DNA of 64,000 nucleotides from Coniochaeta sp. PMI_546 (GCA_021432605.1 MU271149.1:1798001-1862000), one strand, 5' to 3'; counted from the stretch's first letter, positions 34,135-46,633 are shown. Numbers and translations are program-made. The notes: generated from the letters alone by a model not told the origin.

Positions 34135-34776
34135 TCAGTCGTCTCCAATATCCTTGTGCCGGTCCATAACCTTGGTCTTGAACAGAGCAGGATCCTTGTC
34201 CCACAGCTCAGCAGCTTCGCCATTCAATGGGGATGCACTACATCTGCGTCAGTGATGATGATCAAGCCCAAGGGTTGAGCAGCTCTTCCACATACTTGTT
34301 TGGCTCTCCAAGAAGAGACTGCAAACTCAGCAGCACACTCTGGATGTTGTAGGCGGGCGTCCACTTGTCCTTGAGAATATCCAAGCAAATCCGTCCCGAG
34401 AAGTCGACATTTGGGTGGTATATGGGCGTCTTGTAGAGCACGGTCGGCGGCGCGTAAGGGTAATTGCTGGGGAACTCGAAGCTGAGCTTGAAGGTCAGGT
34501 CGGCATATGGCGTGTCGGCAGGACCCTCGATCGTGGCGTTCCAGGCGAGGAGGTTGCCGTCGGCAGAGGGGAAGGCGGAGACACCGGGCGCGGGGGAGGT
34601 CATCAGTTGCATGAGTTCTGTTTGTAGCCTGCAGGGAATGTTGGTATACTCTGTGATTGATGAATGCGACAGATTGCTTACCTCTTGGCTGCGTTTTGGC
34701 TTGGGTCGGCTCCCTTGCGAGCACCGAGCTTGCCGGTAGGGACGCTGCCGGGCGCTGAGTTCTGGATATCCTCCAT
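34135..34776 (-). CDS. UBC11: Ubiquitin-conjugating enzyme E2 C (UbcH10/Ubc11 type)
   Basis: Predicted 176-residue E2 from three exons (34776-34682, 34628-34296, 34237-34135; introns 53 and 58 bp). UbcH10/Ubc11 enzymes work with the anaphase-promoting complex to start ubiquitin chains on mitotic cyclins. Exon 1 encodes a disordered N-terminus ending AAKR, joined to LQTELMQLMTSPAPGVSAFP. The UBC fold follows: NATIEGPADTPYADLTFKLS, YPYAPPTV, HPNVDFSGRICLDILKDKW with active-site Cys113, NIQSVLLSLQSLLGEPN, and the last exon ASPLNGEAAELWDKDPALF. The TPYADLTFKLSFEFP run and the N-terminal extension favour the UbcH10 class over Ubc4/5. Intact. Confidence 0.94.
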
Positions 34777-35604
34777 TGTGTGCGTGTGTTTGCTAGAAGA
34801 CGAGACGGAAGCTCAATGACAAAGCCAAGAGAGCAACAAGAAGAAGTGGCAAGCGGATGGTGGTGGTGTTCTAGAAACCTGGAATGACCGGAATGCGGAC
34901 GTTAATAAAGACATTCGATAGTTCCAAAAGCGGCGGGAAGGCGGAAGTGATAAAACTTACAGCGTCCAGCGAGGAAAGCGATTATTAGGGGTCAAAAGAC
35001 AATGACTGAGAGCTCAGCTACGTCTAACAATACGACCGAGAATGTTTTCGTACGGGGATGCCAAATCACAGGTGAAGGGGTTAAGGCAAGAACAAATGGT
35101 ATTGTTTCAATTGTTTACACCACGAGGGCCACAGCGAGCCCCTCCAGCAACCACGATAAGGAGCTGGTGCGAAGCCGCACAGCCAATCGATACGCGTCCC
35201 GGTTTAGGCGTCTCAAACAAAACAGCGGTCTCGACGGGTCGCTCCTTCTGTCTATAAGTCGACTTCAACGCCAGTCAATTGTCAAAAGGTGGACAATACC
35301 GGTAGAGGCACTCACTTGATTCGCGATTGACATTATACACGCGATTGTACTGAAAATAATGGTAGGTTTTCTGTTGATTGGGCCCTGCACACTGCATCAA
35401 ACTCAAGTTGCCTTCAGCAATACCTCGACCTCAGGTACCTTACCAGCCAATAAAGATGACTGTTTCATTCCATATCTAGCATCATGACTTCACAATATCC
35501 CATCTGAGTGACGCCGCCGCCCATTCTTGAATGGGATATTAAATCTCATTCCCGGATCGTCATCATCATCATATACCCAAGACTCAGCTCTCACAAACTG
35601 AACA
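34777..35604. other. Divergent promoter region UBC11 / CHK1
   Basis: No gene recognised. It contains AGGTACCT at 35433-35440, within the sequence CCTCAGGTACCTTACC, about 170 bases upstream of CHK1. A short upstream ORF (ATG at 35484, eight codons including stop) lies in the likely CHK1 leader. Confidence 0.5.
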
Positions 35605-37267
35605 ATGTCACAGTCACAACTAGACCCGCTACCCAGCGACCTCCCCTTCAGGATCATCTCCAAGACTATAGGCCGCGGAGCATATGCCTCGTAAGTGAAG
35701 CTTCCATGATAAACGAACATCTCAACTAACCACAATTCCCAGAATAAAAAAGGCTATACCTCTAGACTCCCAAACGCCAGTCTTCGCTGTCAAGCTCATT
35801 CACAAAGGCTACGCCACCAAACATGGCCGAATCTCCGCCAAGCAGATCGCCATGGAGGTGTCGCTACACTCCCACATCGGCCAGCACCCGAACATAATCG
35901 AGTGGTTCGCTACGGGCGAGGACTCGGTCTGGCGATGGATCGCGATGGAGTTTGCGGACGGCGGCGACCTCTTCGACAAGATAGAGGCCGACGTCGGCGT
36001 GCAGGAAGACATCGCCCACCTGTACTTTGGCCAGCTGATCGGCGGCGTGAGCTTCATGCACTCCAAGGGCGTGGCCCACCGCGATCTCAAGCCGGAGAAC
36101 ATACTCCTGTCTGACACGGGCGACCTGAAGATTGCAGATTTCGGTATGGCTACCATGTTCGAGTACAAGGGCGCCCGAAAGCTTTCCGCAACCATGTGCG
36201 GAAGCCCACCTTATATCGCTCCGGAGGTCCTCTCGTGCGCAAAAAAATCATCCACCGGCGCAAAGAACTCCTATGCCGCAGACCTAGTCGACATCTGGTC
36301 CTGCGGTGTGATCCTCTTCGTCCTACTAGTCGGCAACACGCCCTGGGACGAGCCCACACCTGGCAGCTGGGAGTTCCAGGAGTACATCAAGACCCACGGC
36401 CGGTCGTCCGACCCCCTCTGGGAGCGCGTGCCTTCCACCGCCCTATCCCTCCTGCGCGGGATGATGTCCGTCGACCCCTCGAAGCGCTTCTCCTTCGCCC
36501 AGATCCGCCAGCACCCGTGGTACACGCGCCGCAACCCCCTCCTCACCAAAGACGGCACCATCACAGATCAGATCAATCTAGCAACGCAAATGCTCTCCAA
36601 CCTGCGCATAGACCTGTCCAAGCCAGCACCCGCCTCGCAGCCACAGGCGATGGACATCGATTCCAACGAGTGGTCCTCCAAGCTCCCCCTCACACAGCCC
36701 GAAACACCCATAACCGACGCCCTCTTCGACTGGGAACGTCCCACCACCCGCCCCACGGCCGGCCTATCGTCCACCCAGCCCGTCTCCCGCCCCCACATAT
36801 CCTCCACCCAACCCTTCCGCCGTCCCGCAGCCGACTTCCTCTCCGACGAACCGACCATGTCGCAGTTCTCCTCCACCCCCGGCGTCCCCCTCTCCCTGAC
36901 CCAGCACGCCAGGCGCTTCAGGGACATAGTCCCCTCCTACTCCCTCACCCGGTTCTTCTCCGCCATACCGCCGCAGCTACTGGTGCAGATGCTCGCCGAC
37001 GCCCTCCACGCGCTCAACGTCCCCCTCCCGCCTGTCCACGCGACCGAGGGTGGGGTTCACGTGGCTTGTCTGAAAGTCAGGACGGTGGACGGCAGGCGGC
37101 AGGGGTTGCATGGCGAGATACTGGTGGACAAGATTTACTTGCCGGATGACCAGGAGCTGCTCGAGGTCAGGTTCGTCAAGGTCAAGGGAGATCCGCTCGA
37201 GTGGAGAAGGTTCTTCAAGAAGGTTGCGCTGTTGTGTCGGGATGGGATCTGGAAGGATGGGGAGTAA
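35605..37267 (+). CDS. CHK1: DNA-damage checkpoint kinase Chk1
   Basis: Predicted 536-residue Ser/Thr kinase that halts the cell cycle after DNA damage. Two exons (35605-35690, 35743-37267; 52-bp intron GTAAGT...CCAG with CTAAC). The kinase domain is complete: glycine loop IGRGAYAS, ATP lysine 46 (VFAVKL), HRDLKPEN with catalytic Asp143, DFG at 161-163, and CGSPPYIAPEVL. The linker after the kinase holds six SQ/TQ motifs (e.g. SSTQPVS, MSQFSS), as expected for sites phosphorylated by ATR/ATM-type kinases. The C-terminal KA1-like regulatory region (SYSLTRFFSAIPP, LLEVRFVKVKGDPLEWRRFFKKV) matches fungal Chk1. Intact. Confidence 0.95.
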
Positions 37268-38163
37268 AGGGTGGGAGAGGTGAGAGATGTGGGAGATGGG
37301 GAGACATCAAAGGAAGTTGGGAGGAGTATTGCGCTTGGATCAAAGACATGAGCTTCTTGCTGGTCGATGGACTTGCTGGAGCTGTAAAGGAAACGTCATA
37401 AGGGCCGTGTTGCTATTTGCATAATTACCTGAAGGCTAGCTATGGAAAAATGTTGAATTCATGCCAGTATCGCCATGAGTTTACGTGATGTATGTCCCGA
37501 TGAGTAGCCACTCACACACAAATGCCGACTGAATGTTGTTACCGTGGTACTCAGCCAGAAATTGGCCTTGTGAGACTAATGGCTGTCAAGCCGCATAGTG
37601 TATACACGACACCATGTTTTGGCAAGTCAAGCGAGATTGGACTGTAACAACCGTAGGTTACCGAGGGTCTGGACACGGACATTCCTGGGGGTACAACAGC
37701 TCCTCGTGTCAGGAATGACAGATGTTGCGCGAGGTTAGAGCCGACAGGTATGTCAATGTGCATCGCGTAACATTGGAAAGTGTAACGGAGCAATCACTGA
37801 ATACGAGAAAGTTAACGCTCGTCTCACATAGGAAAGACGACTGCATCGGAATATGTATGCCATTGACAACGCTCGCTAAAAGGAGATAAGTGATGGGACA
37901 AGAGGCTGAAGAACGCCGGTGCTATGCTATAATGGGTGAAGAATGGTGGTACCAGGATATAATGATTGATCAAAATCCGCCTGTATGACATCTATCCTGC
38001 GATTCCTTCGCGAAATGCAAGATTGCGATCCTGCTCTGACGCAGTGCTGGGGTATAGATTTTGAAAGACAAAAGAGACGCATCAGATCACAAGGGATTAC
38101 CGACAAGCAGTCAGTCCCCTCTCAGGTAACATATAGCCGCAGACCTTTCCGGTTGTGGCGCCG
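37268..38163. other. Convergent spacer CHK1 / SprT-like gene
   Basis: 0.9 kb with no recognised gene; only short frames are present. Confidence 0.5.
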
Positions 38164-39426
38164 CTAAACGTATGGTGAGCCGAATTCTTGTGGTTCCTCA
38201 TCGTCGAAGTAGGGAACCTGATAGGGACGATGACGGTGAGGTGCTGGAGGAGCGGCTCGATCATCCGGCCATTGTTGGTCATCGTAGGTGATGTAATCTT
38301 CTTCAAAATATGCCACCCGGTCCGGAGTAGCACGACGCTGCTGGGCATGGTCGATATGCTGGCCGTTGTGGGGATGATGGTCGTGATAGCCAAGATAACT
38401 GTGTTGATGGTCCATGGCCTCGGAGCAGGGATAAACGTTCTCCTTCTGACTATTTCCTGAGGGGCTTCTTCCCCTTGCGACTGGTGTACCACCTCCGTAC
38501 ACATCCAGCCCTTGATTAAGATCTGCATCCGAGCTCTCAGCCCGGAAGCATGATAAATCTGCCTCCATCTTTGTAAGATACAGAAAGCTGTCAGGGCCAG
38601 CCCAGTCATCTACCAGGCCGGCAATTGTGTGAAATCCTGGCGTGTGTCCGCCGCAGTGTCTCGCCCTGAATCCGCAGCAAATGAACAGGTAGCTGTGGAT
38701 GAGCTCGTGAAGAAAGGTGGAGATGAGCAGGCGCCGACTGTATTTTCCGTCCTGAAGTATTGGCGAGGACAGAACGATCAAAGTTTCGAACCCTCGCTTG
38801 CTGGCACGTCGAAGGGCTGTCGTGCCGATGATGCTGCTATCATAGTGTGGGCTGGATGAGTGCGACCAGTCCCAGGTAACTCGCTGGCTCAGCCGTCCGT
38901 GGAAGAAGATCTCATTGGCTGCCAGGAATATGCTCTTCAGTGCCTCGTTGTCTAGTGGGTACGTCGCCGCCGCCGACTTTGGGCTGATGATGTTTCGAAG
39001 TACTCGCTCATGCTTCGAGTCAGGGTTGCGCCGCTTAAAGGTTGCCATGTGCTCCCGTACTCGCTCCGCTGCTGCAGCATCCTCAAGCAGTTCAGTGAGG
39101 GCGGACCGGTGCTCAGTAGGGTCATCCGATATCGACAAGCCTGACGCAGTCCGCTCTATGCCCATGCCGGTGATCGGTTTCGGTTTCAGGCGAGCAGGAA
39201 CAGGCCAGAACTCTGGCAGATTTGCAGGTTCGGGATGCAATGGCACCGCATCTTCGGTGTAGAAGTGAACATCCAGGGTGAAAGACTCCCGTCTTCGTTT
39301 GGTCTGGCGATCTAAAGGGTAGAACTCGTCGTCGGGCGCCTCGCCGACATCTTCCTCGATGTAGATAATCCGCCTCTTCCCCACGGTAGGCCGGTTACCG
39401 ACACCGCCAACCCCCCGGTGCGCCAT
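38164..39426 (-). CDS. SprT-like zinc metalloprotease family protein
   Basis: Single-exon gene for a predicted 420-residue protein. The ATG at 39426 gives MAHRGVGGVGNRP; the frame is open further upstream but with unremarkable sequence. The SprT-like domain (about residues 155-290) carries the HExxH motif HELIH (240-244) in RRLLISTFLHELIHSYL and a third histidine candidate in GGHTPGFHTIA (His266). SprT-domain proteases such as SPRTN cut DNA-protein crosslinks. The N-terminus has a basic KRR patch (KRRIIYIEED). I see no cysteine zinc ribbon after the catalytic domain. The tail instead is disordered, rich in His, Asp, Gln and Tyr. Crosslink repair is inferred from the family only. Confidence 0.86.
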   Translation of the reverse strand: MAHRGVGGVGNRPTVGKRRIIYIEEDVGEAPDDEFYPLDRQTKRRRESFTLDVHFYTEDAVPLHPEPANLPEFWPVPARLKPKPITGMGIERTASGLSISDDPTEHRSALTELLEDAAAAERVREHMATFKRRNPDSKHERVLRNIISPKSAAATYPLDNEALKSIFLAANEIFFHGRLSQRVTWDWSHSSSPHYDSSIIGTTALRRASKRGFETLIVLSSPILQDGKYSRRLLISTFLHELIHSYLFICCGFRARHCGGHTPGFHTIAGLVDDWAGPDSFLYLTKMEADLSCFRAESSDADLNQGLDVYGGGTPVARGRSPSGNSQKENVYPCSEAMDHQHSYLGYHDHHPHNGQHIDHAQQRRATPDRVAYFEEDYITYDDQQWPDDRAAPPAPHRHRPYQVPYFDDEEPQEFGSPYV

Positions 39427-41247
39427 CGAACATGCTCGTAGTCGAAAGAGGTAATGAGTGGCAGATGAGAGACAAGATAGGAAGTTCTGAACGGGAGAAG
39501 ACAGGGGAAGATGCAGCAAATCCTGGGGGTGATGGCTGAGAGACAGGTTTTTAAAGATCACTTGTAACTGATGTACGGTGTGGGGGAGACGGCTAGCAGC
39601 GTGATTCCCAAGTCGACACGCACGGGAATAGCCAGCATTCCGAGCAGAGATTCAGAGATTCAAAGATGCAGAGGAAAGTGCTGACAGAGTAGCACCCACT
39701 GAGGTGATCACGACCAGAGGAAAAAGTTCGCCTCACTTAACCACTTTCTGCATGCCGTCGTTCGACAAGCGGACCGACCTGTCTAAGGTACGTGCGAGAC
39801 CGCAGTTCGCAGGCAAAGGAGATAGAAGGAATAACAAGTGGCGGGTTCTGTCCCACCCGGACATCTGTAACACCCAATTGGAGATGGGGAGCGCTGCAGG
39901 TAGCGATTAGGAGAGATTCCGGATTCCAGGGTCTGAGAGGCGCCAAAGTTGCTGCGAGCTGGAGCCGGCGGCGGTCTGGTGTGTGCTACTGCATGGCTAG
40001 GTGGACACGCTTGTTGAAGCCATTAGCGGTGAGATGTGGTGGACGCGTTCCGGAAAAGGGACGAAGCGCCTGAATGCGATGCGGCTTTCCAGTAGCGCCA
40101 TCACAAAGTATGTGGAAGAGGAAGCTAAAGTAGGGGTCTGATGTTCATATGCGAATCCGATACACATAGAGACTGTAAACGATTGCAGTCTGTCGGCAAG
40201 TAGCAAGGTTTTGCTGTGCTCGTGACAATGACGATACCGTCAAAAGAGGAAATGAACCAGACCATCATGAGCGGAAAGCAGCGGCCAAGATGAGATCGGC
40301 GTTCCTGGGGACTCGGACTCATCGGGAAGCGATACAGCCTCTCAACCCGACCATAGCCTCGAGGAAACAACTCAAACCGATGTTGACGTAACTGAGGCTA
40401 TGGGGATACTATCGACACCACGATAACCGTGTCCAGTTGTTTGAGCAGACAGAGTGGCAGTAGTGGATAAAACATCACTTTGAGAATCGAAGGAGAGAAA
40501 TGTTGTTGATTACAGTTGGGATACGATTGCCCAGTCCATTGGTTCGCTTCCCGAAATGATATTCTGTGATTGGTCGCCCTCTTTTGCAGCACGAACTCCG
40601 CCTGTCCTGCGCTGAACCAATTCTCTGGGCGAGGCGTGCCGTTGCCAAAGCTCCATTCGCACCTTCCAGTCTCCAAGTGGTTCCTGCCACATTTCGCAGT
40701 TGCCTCAGACATCTTGGAGTCGTTAGATTGACCCATATGAATGCTCCTTTCACGCCTCATGGGCCCGATATTGCATGAAAAATGACAACGCACCGAGAAC
40801 AACAAAGACAAAGACACCTCAAAGTGTGGCAGCAAGTCACCAAGTAGCTCCATTGAAACAGCATCATCTATTCTAACACGATAGTCCACAACCTAGTTGG
40901 CCGGCATGATCGTCACATAGCATGTACACATAATACTCTAACCCTCAGACCCGTCATCCTCCCATGTCCGTTTCACCATGTCGAGGCAACCAAAGGGACG
41001 ACTGTCTATATAGACCGCCCGATTGGACAAAAGTCTCCCTGACCTCGCGACTCCACTGATACCAGGGATTCACCAATCGTGAGGTGAGTAATCAGCCCTC
41101 ATAGCACTTTCTGGTAAGAATGCTTCTTGGTCATGGGAGCCTTGATCGTCATCATCAACTCAACAGTCCTCCAGCCCGTGCCCGTGAGGCGTCCTCCAAG
41201 GCGTCCCGAAATCAGCAACATTGCCCTCCGAATCAGCACATCAGTCG
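39427..41247. other. Long spacer upstream of the SprT-like gene
   Basis: 1.8 kb between two minus-strand genes. A 163-codon minus-strand frame (40398-40889) has no recognisable domain and an overlapping competing frame, so it is not called. CTAAGGTAC occurs at 39783-39791. Confidence 0.45.
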
Positions 41248-43556
41248 TTAATCATCTCCCGCCCTCAGCTCCCCAGCCAGCCACCTGGCCTCCTCGGCTT
41301 GATGCGCCAGCGCCGTCCTCAACATCTCAGCATACTGTCTCTCTTGCTCGGCCTTCGCATCAAACGTCTCTTCGTCAAGAAAGTCTTCCGGCGCAGTGCC
41401 CGCCTTGGTCGTAAATCCAATAGACCCCAGCTTATCCCCTGTCCAAAACAACAAGTCATTATCATTCACCCTGCCGCCCCCCTCCACAGAGCCAGTGGGC
41501 AGGATCTTCCTCGCTATGTCGTCCGAGCCCTCCATCCTCGTAAATATGGACGGCAGAACATCGGCCGACGTGTTCCGCAGTCCTTCGCTGTGACCGATGC
41601 GGCACCGGCGAATCTCGGTGAAGCCGTCGCGCTCGAACCACTTGATGTAGCCCTGCGCGTCCGACACCGCAATGGCGGCGCCATGGTTGACCACCGACAA
41701 GAGTTTGGCGCCAGATGCCGTGTACCGGTTCTGATGGCCGGCAATCTCCATCTTGCCTGATAGGTCAGGCGATGGCGATAGGCCGTAGATTTCTAAGGTG
41801 CCCTTAGAGCTATATTCTCCGCAGGCTATGAGGGTGCGGCCACCCGGGAGGGATTTGCAGCTTTCAACTTCGTCTAACGACAACTGGCCCCTGCGTCTGC
41901 GCTCAGAGCACAAGGCTGAGAAGGGGTAAGGCGAAGACGTCATGCTGCAGAGGCTGCCACCCGAGTAGATCGAGTCCTTAATGGAAGGGAAGGTGCGTCT
42001 GTCGTAATGCAGGATGTTTGAGAATCTCCCGGCGACGTAGATATCATCAGACAAGTCCGCCAGAGACCCGGGCTCCTGCAAATGGAGGATGCTGAGCGGC
42101 CCTGGTTGAGCCAGAGGTGCGTATGGTGGTAGTGGCACATCTGTAAACAGGTTTCGGAGACCTTGTTCGTAGAAGTACTGAGCACCTATCGAGCTGAAAC
42201 CGTCCACTCGCTCGTCGTGATCTACCGGACTCGATGGCCTAGACTTATAGTCATGGAGATGTATGCCCAGACTCGTAGCAATAGTGAGTGGTACGGTGGC
42301 GTTCGCTGGAGATAAGGCTGTGATGGACCATGGAAACGACTCGCAACCGACAACTGACATAGTTTGCAGGTCCACATCTATCAGGTCTGGCGACAGTCAG
42401 TGGATGGACTCAGACAACAGGAAGCCGAAGAAACTCACGGCTCTGAACTGCAAAGAATGCCCTATGTCGCTGGTTATCGACACTCACGCATTCAGTAACC
42501 CCAGAGTCAACGCGTTTGGACGCCCGATTGTTGTCCCCCTGTGGACCATCGACAAATAGTAGTCCCGGCTTGCTCTTGGCAAATACTGATCCCTTCTTGC
42601 CCCTTGTCCCGTTGACGTCCCAGATGCAAATCCCTCCGTCATCTAGCGGCGATATCGCAAGCACCGTGTGGGTTCCAGCAGAATTGATCGCTTGATTATC
42701 AGGCCGGTAGATAGCCACTCCCCGGGCATCGACATTAACCCACCTATCATTGGCATCTTTCCTCCGTGCTGGCTCATACCAATTCACCACCGTTGGAGCA
42801 TGACGGTGTATGTATTCGTCATACCAAGAGACCTGCTCCTCCGGGTACGACGGATCCCAGTTCGCCCTGATTCGCACTCTCTCCTGCTTCGGATTCCTCA
42901 CCATGTCGTCATCCTGATTCGAGGTCTCTGACCCGTGCCCGTCCGACTGACTTCCATCGTGGTCCGGTCCCTGAGGTTGAGCTGCTGCGTTGTGAGGGGG
43001 TTGAAAATGGGTATGCAGTTGCTGGACGGCTTGTTGAATGACTCCGTGTGGTATATTTTGTGGTAGATTGCCTTGAGCAGCCATTTGTAAGACCATGTTT
43101 GGCGTGACGTGATTCGGATTAGGTGGACCATGTGGCATATTGCCTTGAGCAATCATGTGTAGAAGCATATTGGGGGTGAGCTGATTCGCATTCAGGGGAG
43201 GCTGATTGGCGACATGTGTAGTCTCCCGAGTGATGGCCCGATCGCTGTTGCGACCATTGTGGTTCTCTTGCAATCGAGGCAGCCAGACGGATTCATACAT
43301 GGAAGATCCTTCGAAGCAATGCTCCAGCCACAGAGTATTGTCGCGACCAATACCAAGGAGAGTTTCGCAGACGAGTTGGAACTGAGTCAATTCTTTGGGT
43401 TCCAAATCTACAGTGGCACGGCAATCGTCAGCACAAGCTCTTCATTGTCTAGAATTCCAGATGAACCAGTCAACATTGCATACACGAAGCTATTTGCAGA
43501 AGGATCTCCGGAGGGAGATTGGCCAGGTTGACGTTGGCCGTGCCGGACTCAGCCAT
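41248..43556 (-). CDS. F-box protein with WD40-like C-terminal region
   Basis: Predicted 726-residue protein from three exons (43556-43484, 43407-42439, 42386-41248; introns 76 and 52 bp). The F-box, which docks to Skp1 in SCF ubiquitin ligases, is split by the first intron: NLPPEILLQIAS joined to YLEPKELTQFQLVCETL and DNTLWLEHCF. A Gln/Asn/Pro-rich region follows with a short internal duplication (residues about 101-146). The second half has beta-propeller-like repeats (ILAISPLDDGGICIWDVNGT-like and LIACGEYSSKGTLEIYGLS), ending in a charged helix AEQERQYAEMLRTALAHQAEE (shown broken by context). Substrate unknown. It probably acts as an SCF substrate receptor; the propeller assignment is weaker than the F-box. 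Confidence 0.83.
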
Positions 43557-46135
43557 GGCGAGTGCGGGGGCAGGTTAAAGATACAAGAAGATATTTTGTT
43601 AAAAATGTCTAAGCGATTGTCTTGAGCTCGTCCTAGGCTTGACAGGTTATCGTGCCCATGCGGCAATATACCAAGATAAAAGTCTGTTGTACATGCGAGA
43701 GGAAATGAGCGAGTACCGTGGACAATCTAGACCACAGTGATGGTGGGGATGGCATGTGTCAAGCCAGACTTCAAGGTGCTTCAGAATAACGGGTAGGACT
43801 GGGACTACCCACCGGGGAGCGACCCCGCGAATCCGCTTTCACTAAAGTCCTACACATGTACAAGGGTTACGATAAGCGATAAGTATCCGAGAGGGCTAGC
43901 GCTGCTATCGGACCCACACTGGGAGCCTCCTCCTGAAACAACTTTGGAGCTTTCTTCAACTCCGGCTCAAGGCTGACTTCACGTCAAATATGCTTTCTGC
44001 CACGACCATCTTGTGATGATTTAGCATTCATTGACTTACTTTCACATCGAGGATGTGAATCATTTGTAATGTGTTTCTTGCTCTATCTCTCGACATGCCA
44101 CTGCTAGTACGAAAGCAGACTGGTCCAATGTCCGCGTGGCCAGTGAACTAAGCTGATGATCTATATTCTCTAGCTGGTGCTATCGACTTGCCAGTCTACA
44201 TGATTCTCTTGTCACTTAACTTGTACTGAAATCTCATCACTCTTTCCTTGAAATGATCTGTCACGCTCAACTATGTCTGTTCGTCCCTTCTTCCACCTCT
44301 TAAGGCTGGAGGGGACCTCGATATACCGGCATCATTTAAGCTGCTCACCTCTTTGAGTCATCATCTGCTGTGCAGCCCCAAGCCATCGCTCTGTATGTGC
44401 AGAGTCTATGTCTATGCTTGACTACCTACCCCGAGTTGTGGCAGGGTAGTAGTGTTTCCCCTTTTGTACTAGCAAGCTGCTCTTGAAAGTTCAAGACTGC
44501 TGTTAAGACGCATGAAATTCAGACGAGCTAGTCTGGCTGGCTTTCTGAGAGTGTGGAATGCACACAGTTATGTCTACTTCGCAAGCTTTTGTGCAAGTCA
44601 CAAGTGTTGCGACTCATGGATTGTCAACACCAAGTGGCCCGTGCGTTGAGGTCTCGAGATGTCAAAGCAGAACTATCGTCCTGAATGTCAACTACCTCAG
44701 GTAGAGGCTCTCCATGTTGATGTCCCCGTATGTGTCTCTCATACCTCTTTCATACTATTGGATCAAGCTACTCTGACTGGGTCTTCTTCCATCTTGTCGC
44801 CGGAAAGGGTCAGAATGGATGATCATTCAAGTATAAGCTCTCGGAGTCTATCGGCTCCTCAAGCAAGGTGGCAACAATTCCCCTTGATGTGGCGGAGCCT
44901 GGAATGTGTATCAATCATCATGTATTCTTATATATATATCCATACTATTTCTTACGTGTGGTCATCAAGTACTGGTGTGCCAGTGCCGTGATGATGTCCC
45001 TGGAACAAATGAGCCAAGCGGGCTTCATCTCCTATCGACTGCAATCACTCATCAAGTCATAAAGTTGCTGATGTACTTGAACTCGATAGTGAAGCCCGCC
45101 ATGGAACGCGGGCCGAAGTTTAAGCGGCCAGCACTCACCCGACCTTGGCGATAAGAAGTGTTGAGCTTTCAGAGAGTGGCCCCTAGGATGGAAGAAGATT
45201 TCCAGCTCACTTCACCGGTATGAGGCGACCATGAACACTGGTACATGTGGGCTCCGCATCGGGCGCGCGGATAGCGAGGTACTATTTTCATCCACTACCC
45301 CTGAGACTGATATCAACCAAAACAACGACTGCAATCAATGTACATGTGGCCGCCTATCACCAACCAAACCTCAGACCAGCACAGAAGCGCGCAACTACGC
45401 ACGGACCCCCTGCATACCTAACTGTCAACTGCTTGTGCCTCTTCCAAGCTGTTGCCCACCTATTTTACCTCTTTCCATCTTCCTCGTACCGAACCTTTCC
45501 TTCTTGCAACTTCACCGCGCTGTCCTTTTATTCCTCCTGATCATCTTCTCGTGAGCACTGCTAAAGGCTGCAAGACTCTTTATCTTCTCAAGTGTTCTTG
45601 CTTGGCACCTTTGCCTCGAAGTGGTGATCTTTTCCTCATTCCCTCATCTGCCTCACGATATCACTTGTGGATATCATACCCAGCTTTCCGGTTGAGTTGA
45701 CGGGACCGACAAGAAAGCAATAACCTCCAGACTTTGCCAGAGATACTCTGAACAACAATTTGAACGCGTCTCTCCTGCGCAACAGTCTCGTCTGTTCCAA
45801 CAGCTAGTCTTCGAAGAACAGCGTTCAAACTGTGAACTGGTCGTTTCAAAGGCTTCTCGCAAGGTACGTTCACCATCATCGCGACACCACCCTACCCCGC
45901 GAAACTTCATCTTCATCCTGTAAGCTTGTCAAAGCGCGACCGTACTCCTCTGTCCTGCTCCTCCTTTGCTTGGACTTGGTATAAGAACAAGGCACTTCAT
46001 CGGTATTTCGCGTCTTACACTGCTTTCCATCATCAGACGCGTTCAACCTCAGTATCGCGTCTTTCTGGCTGCAGAGCATCTTTCCCCGCACTCTCATACT
46101 TTGCTCGTTCTTCTTTCATGCTCCCACACGCGTTT

Positions 46136-46332
46136 TCCTCCAAGGCTTCATCAGCTTGACTCCTCCAAGGCTTCATCAGCTTGACTCCTCCAAGGCTTCA
46201 TCAGCTTGACTCNNNNNNNNNNNNNNNNNNNNTCCTCCAAGGCTTCATCAGCTTGACTCCTCCAAGGCTTCATCAGCTTGACTCCTCCAAGGCTTCATCA
46301 GCTTGACTCGCCCAAGGCCTGCTCAGTCTCAC
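46136..46332 (+). repeat. 25-bp tandem minisatellite interrupted by an assembly gap
   Basis: Exact 25-bp units at 46136-46160, 46161-46185 and 46186-46210, then two bases and 20 Ns, then three more exact units (46233-46257, 46258-46282, 46283-46307) and a diverged seventh (46308-46332). The core is CCAAGGCTTCATCAGCTTG. The true copy number is unknown because the gap sits inside the array. Confidence 0.9.
46213..46232. other. Assembly gap (20 Ns)
   Basis: Unresolved bases inside the 25-bp tandem repeat; probably a collapsed or unspanned repeat of unknown true length. Confidence 0.98.
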
Positions 46333-46633
46333 AGTCGACTAACTCTGAACAGAAGGAACTTGGCTCATCAGTCTCAGCTTTGATTGAGACGCATCCTTCT
46401 CTCTCAAGGTGCTCTTAGTTGTGAGACGAACCACCGACCGACCATTGCTCTCTAGCTCTTCGTCAATTATGGACTGCCGAATAGCTTTAGAGGGCCTCGG
46501 CCTAGGTCCAGTCGTTCTTTTTCAGCAGCGACGAGGCTTCTCCTTGTCGTTACGACTGAAGGTTCATTGGGTTTCAATTTCGTTGAACAAAAGCAGTCAT
46601 CCGCTGCTTTGGTTCATCCATTCCATCCCGCAG

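Noticed and set aside
36196-37149. 317-codon plus-strand frame inside CHK1
   Set aside because: Alternative phase of the kinase exon, Arg/Pro/His-rich, with no recognisable fold.
40398-40889. 163-codon minus-strand frame in the SprT/F-box spacer
   Set aside because: No family resemblance, ordinary spacer codon use, and overlapping frames of similar length.
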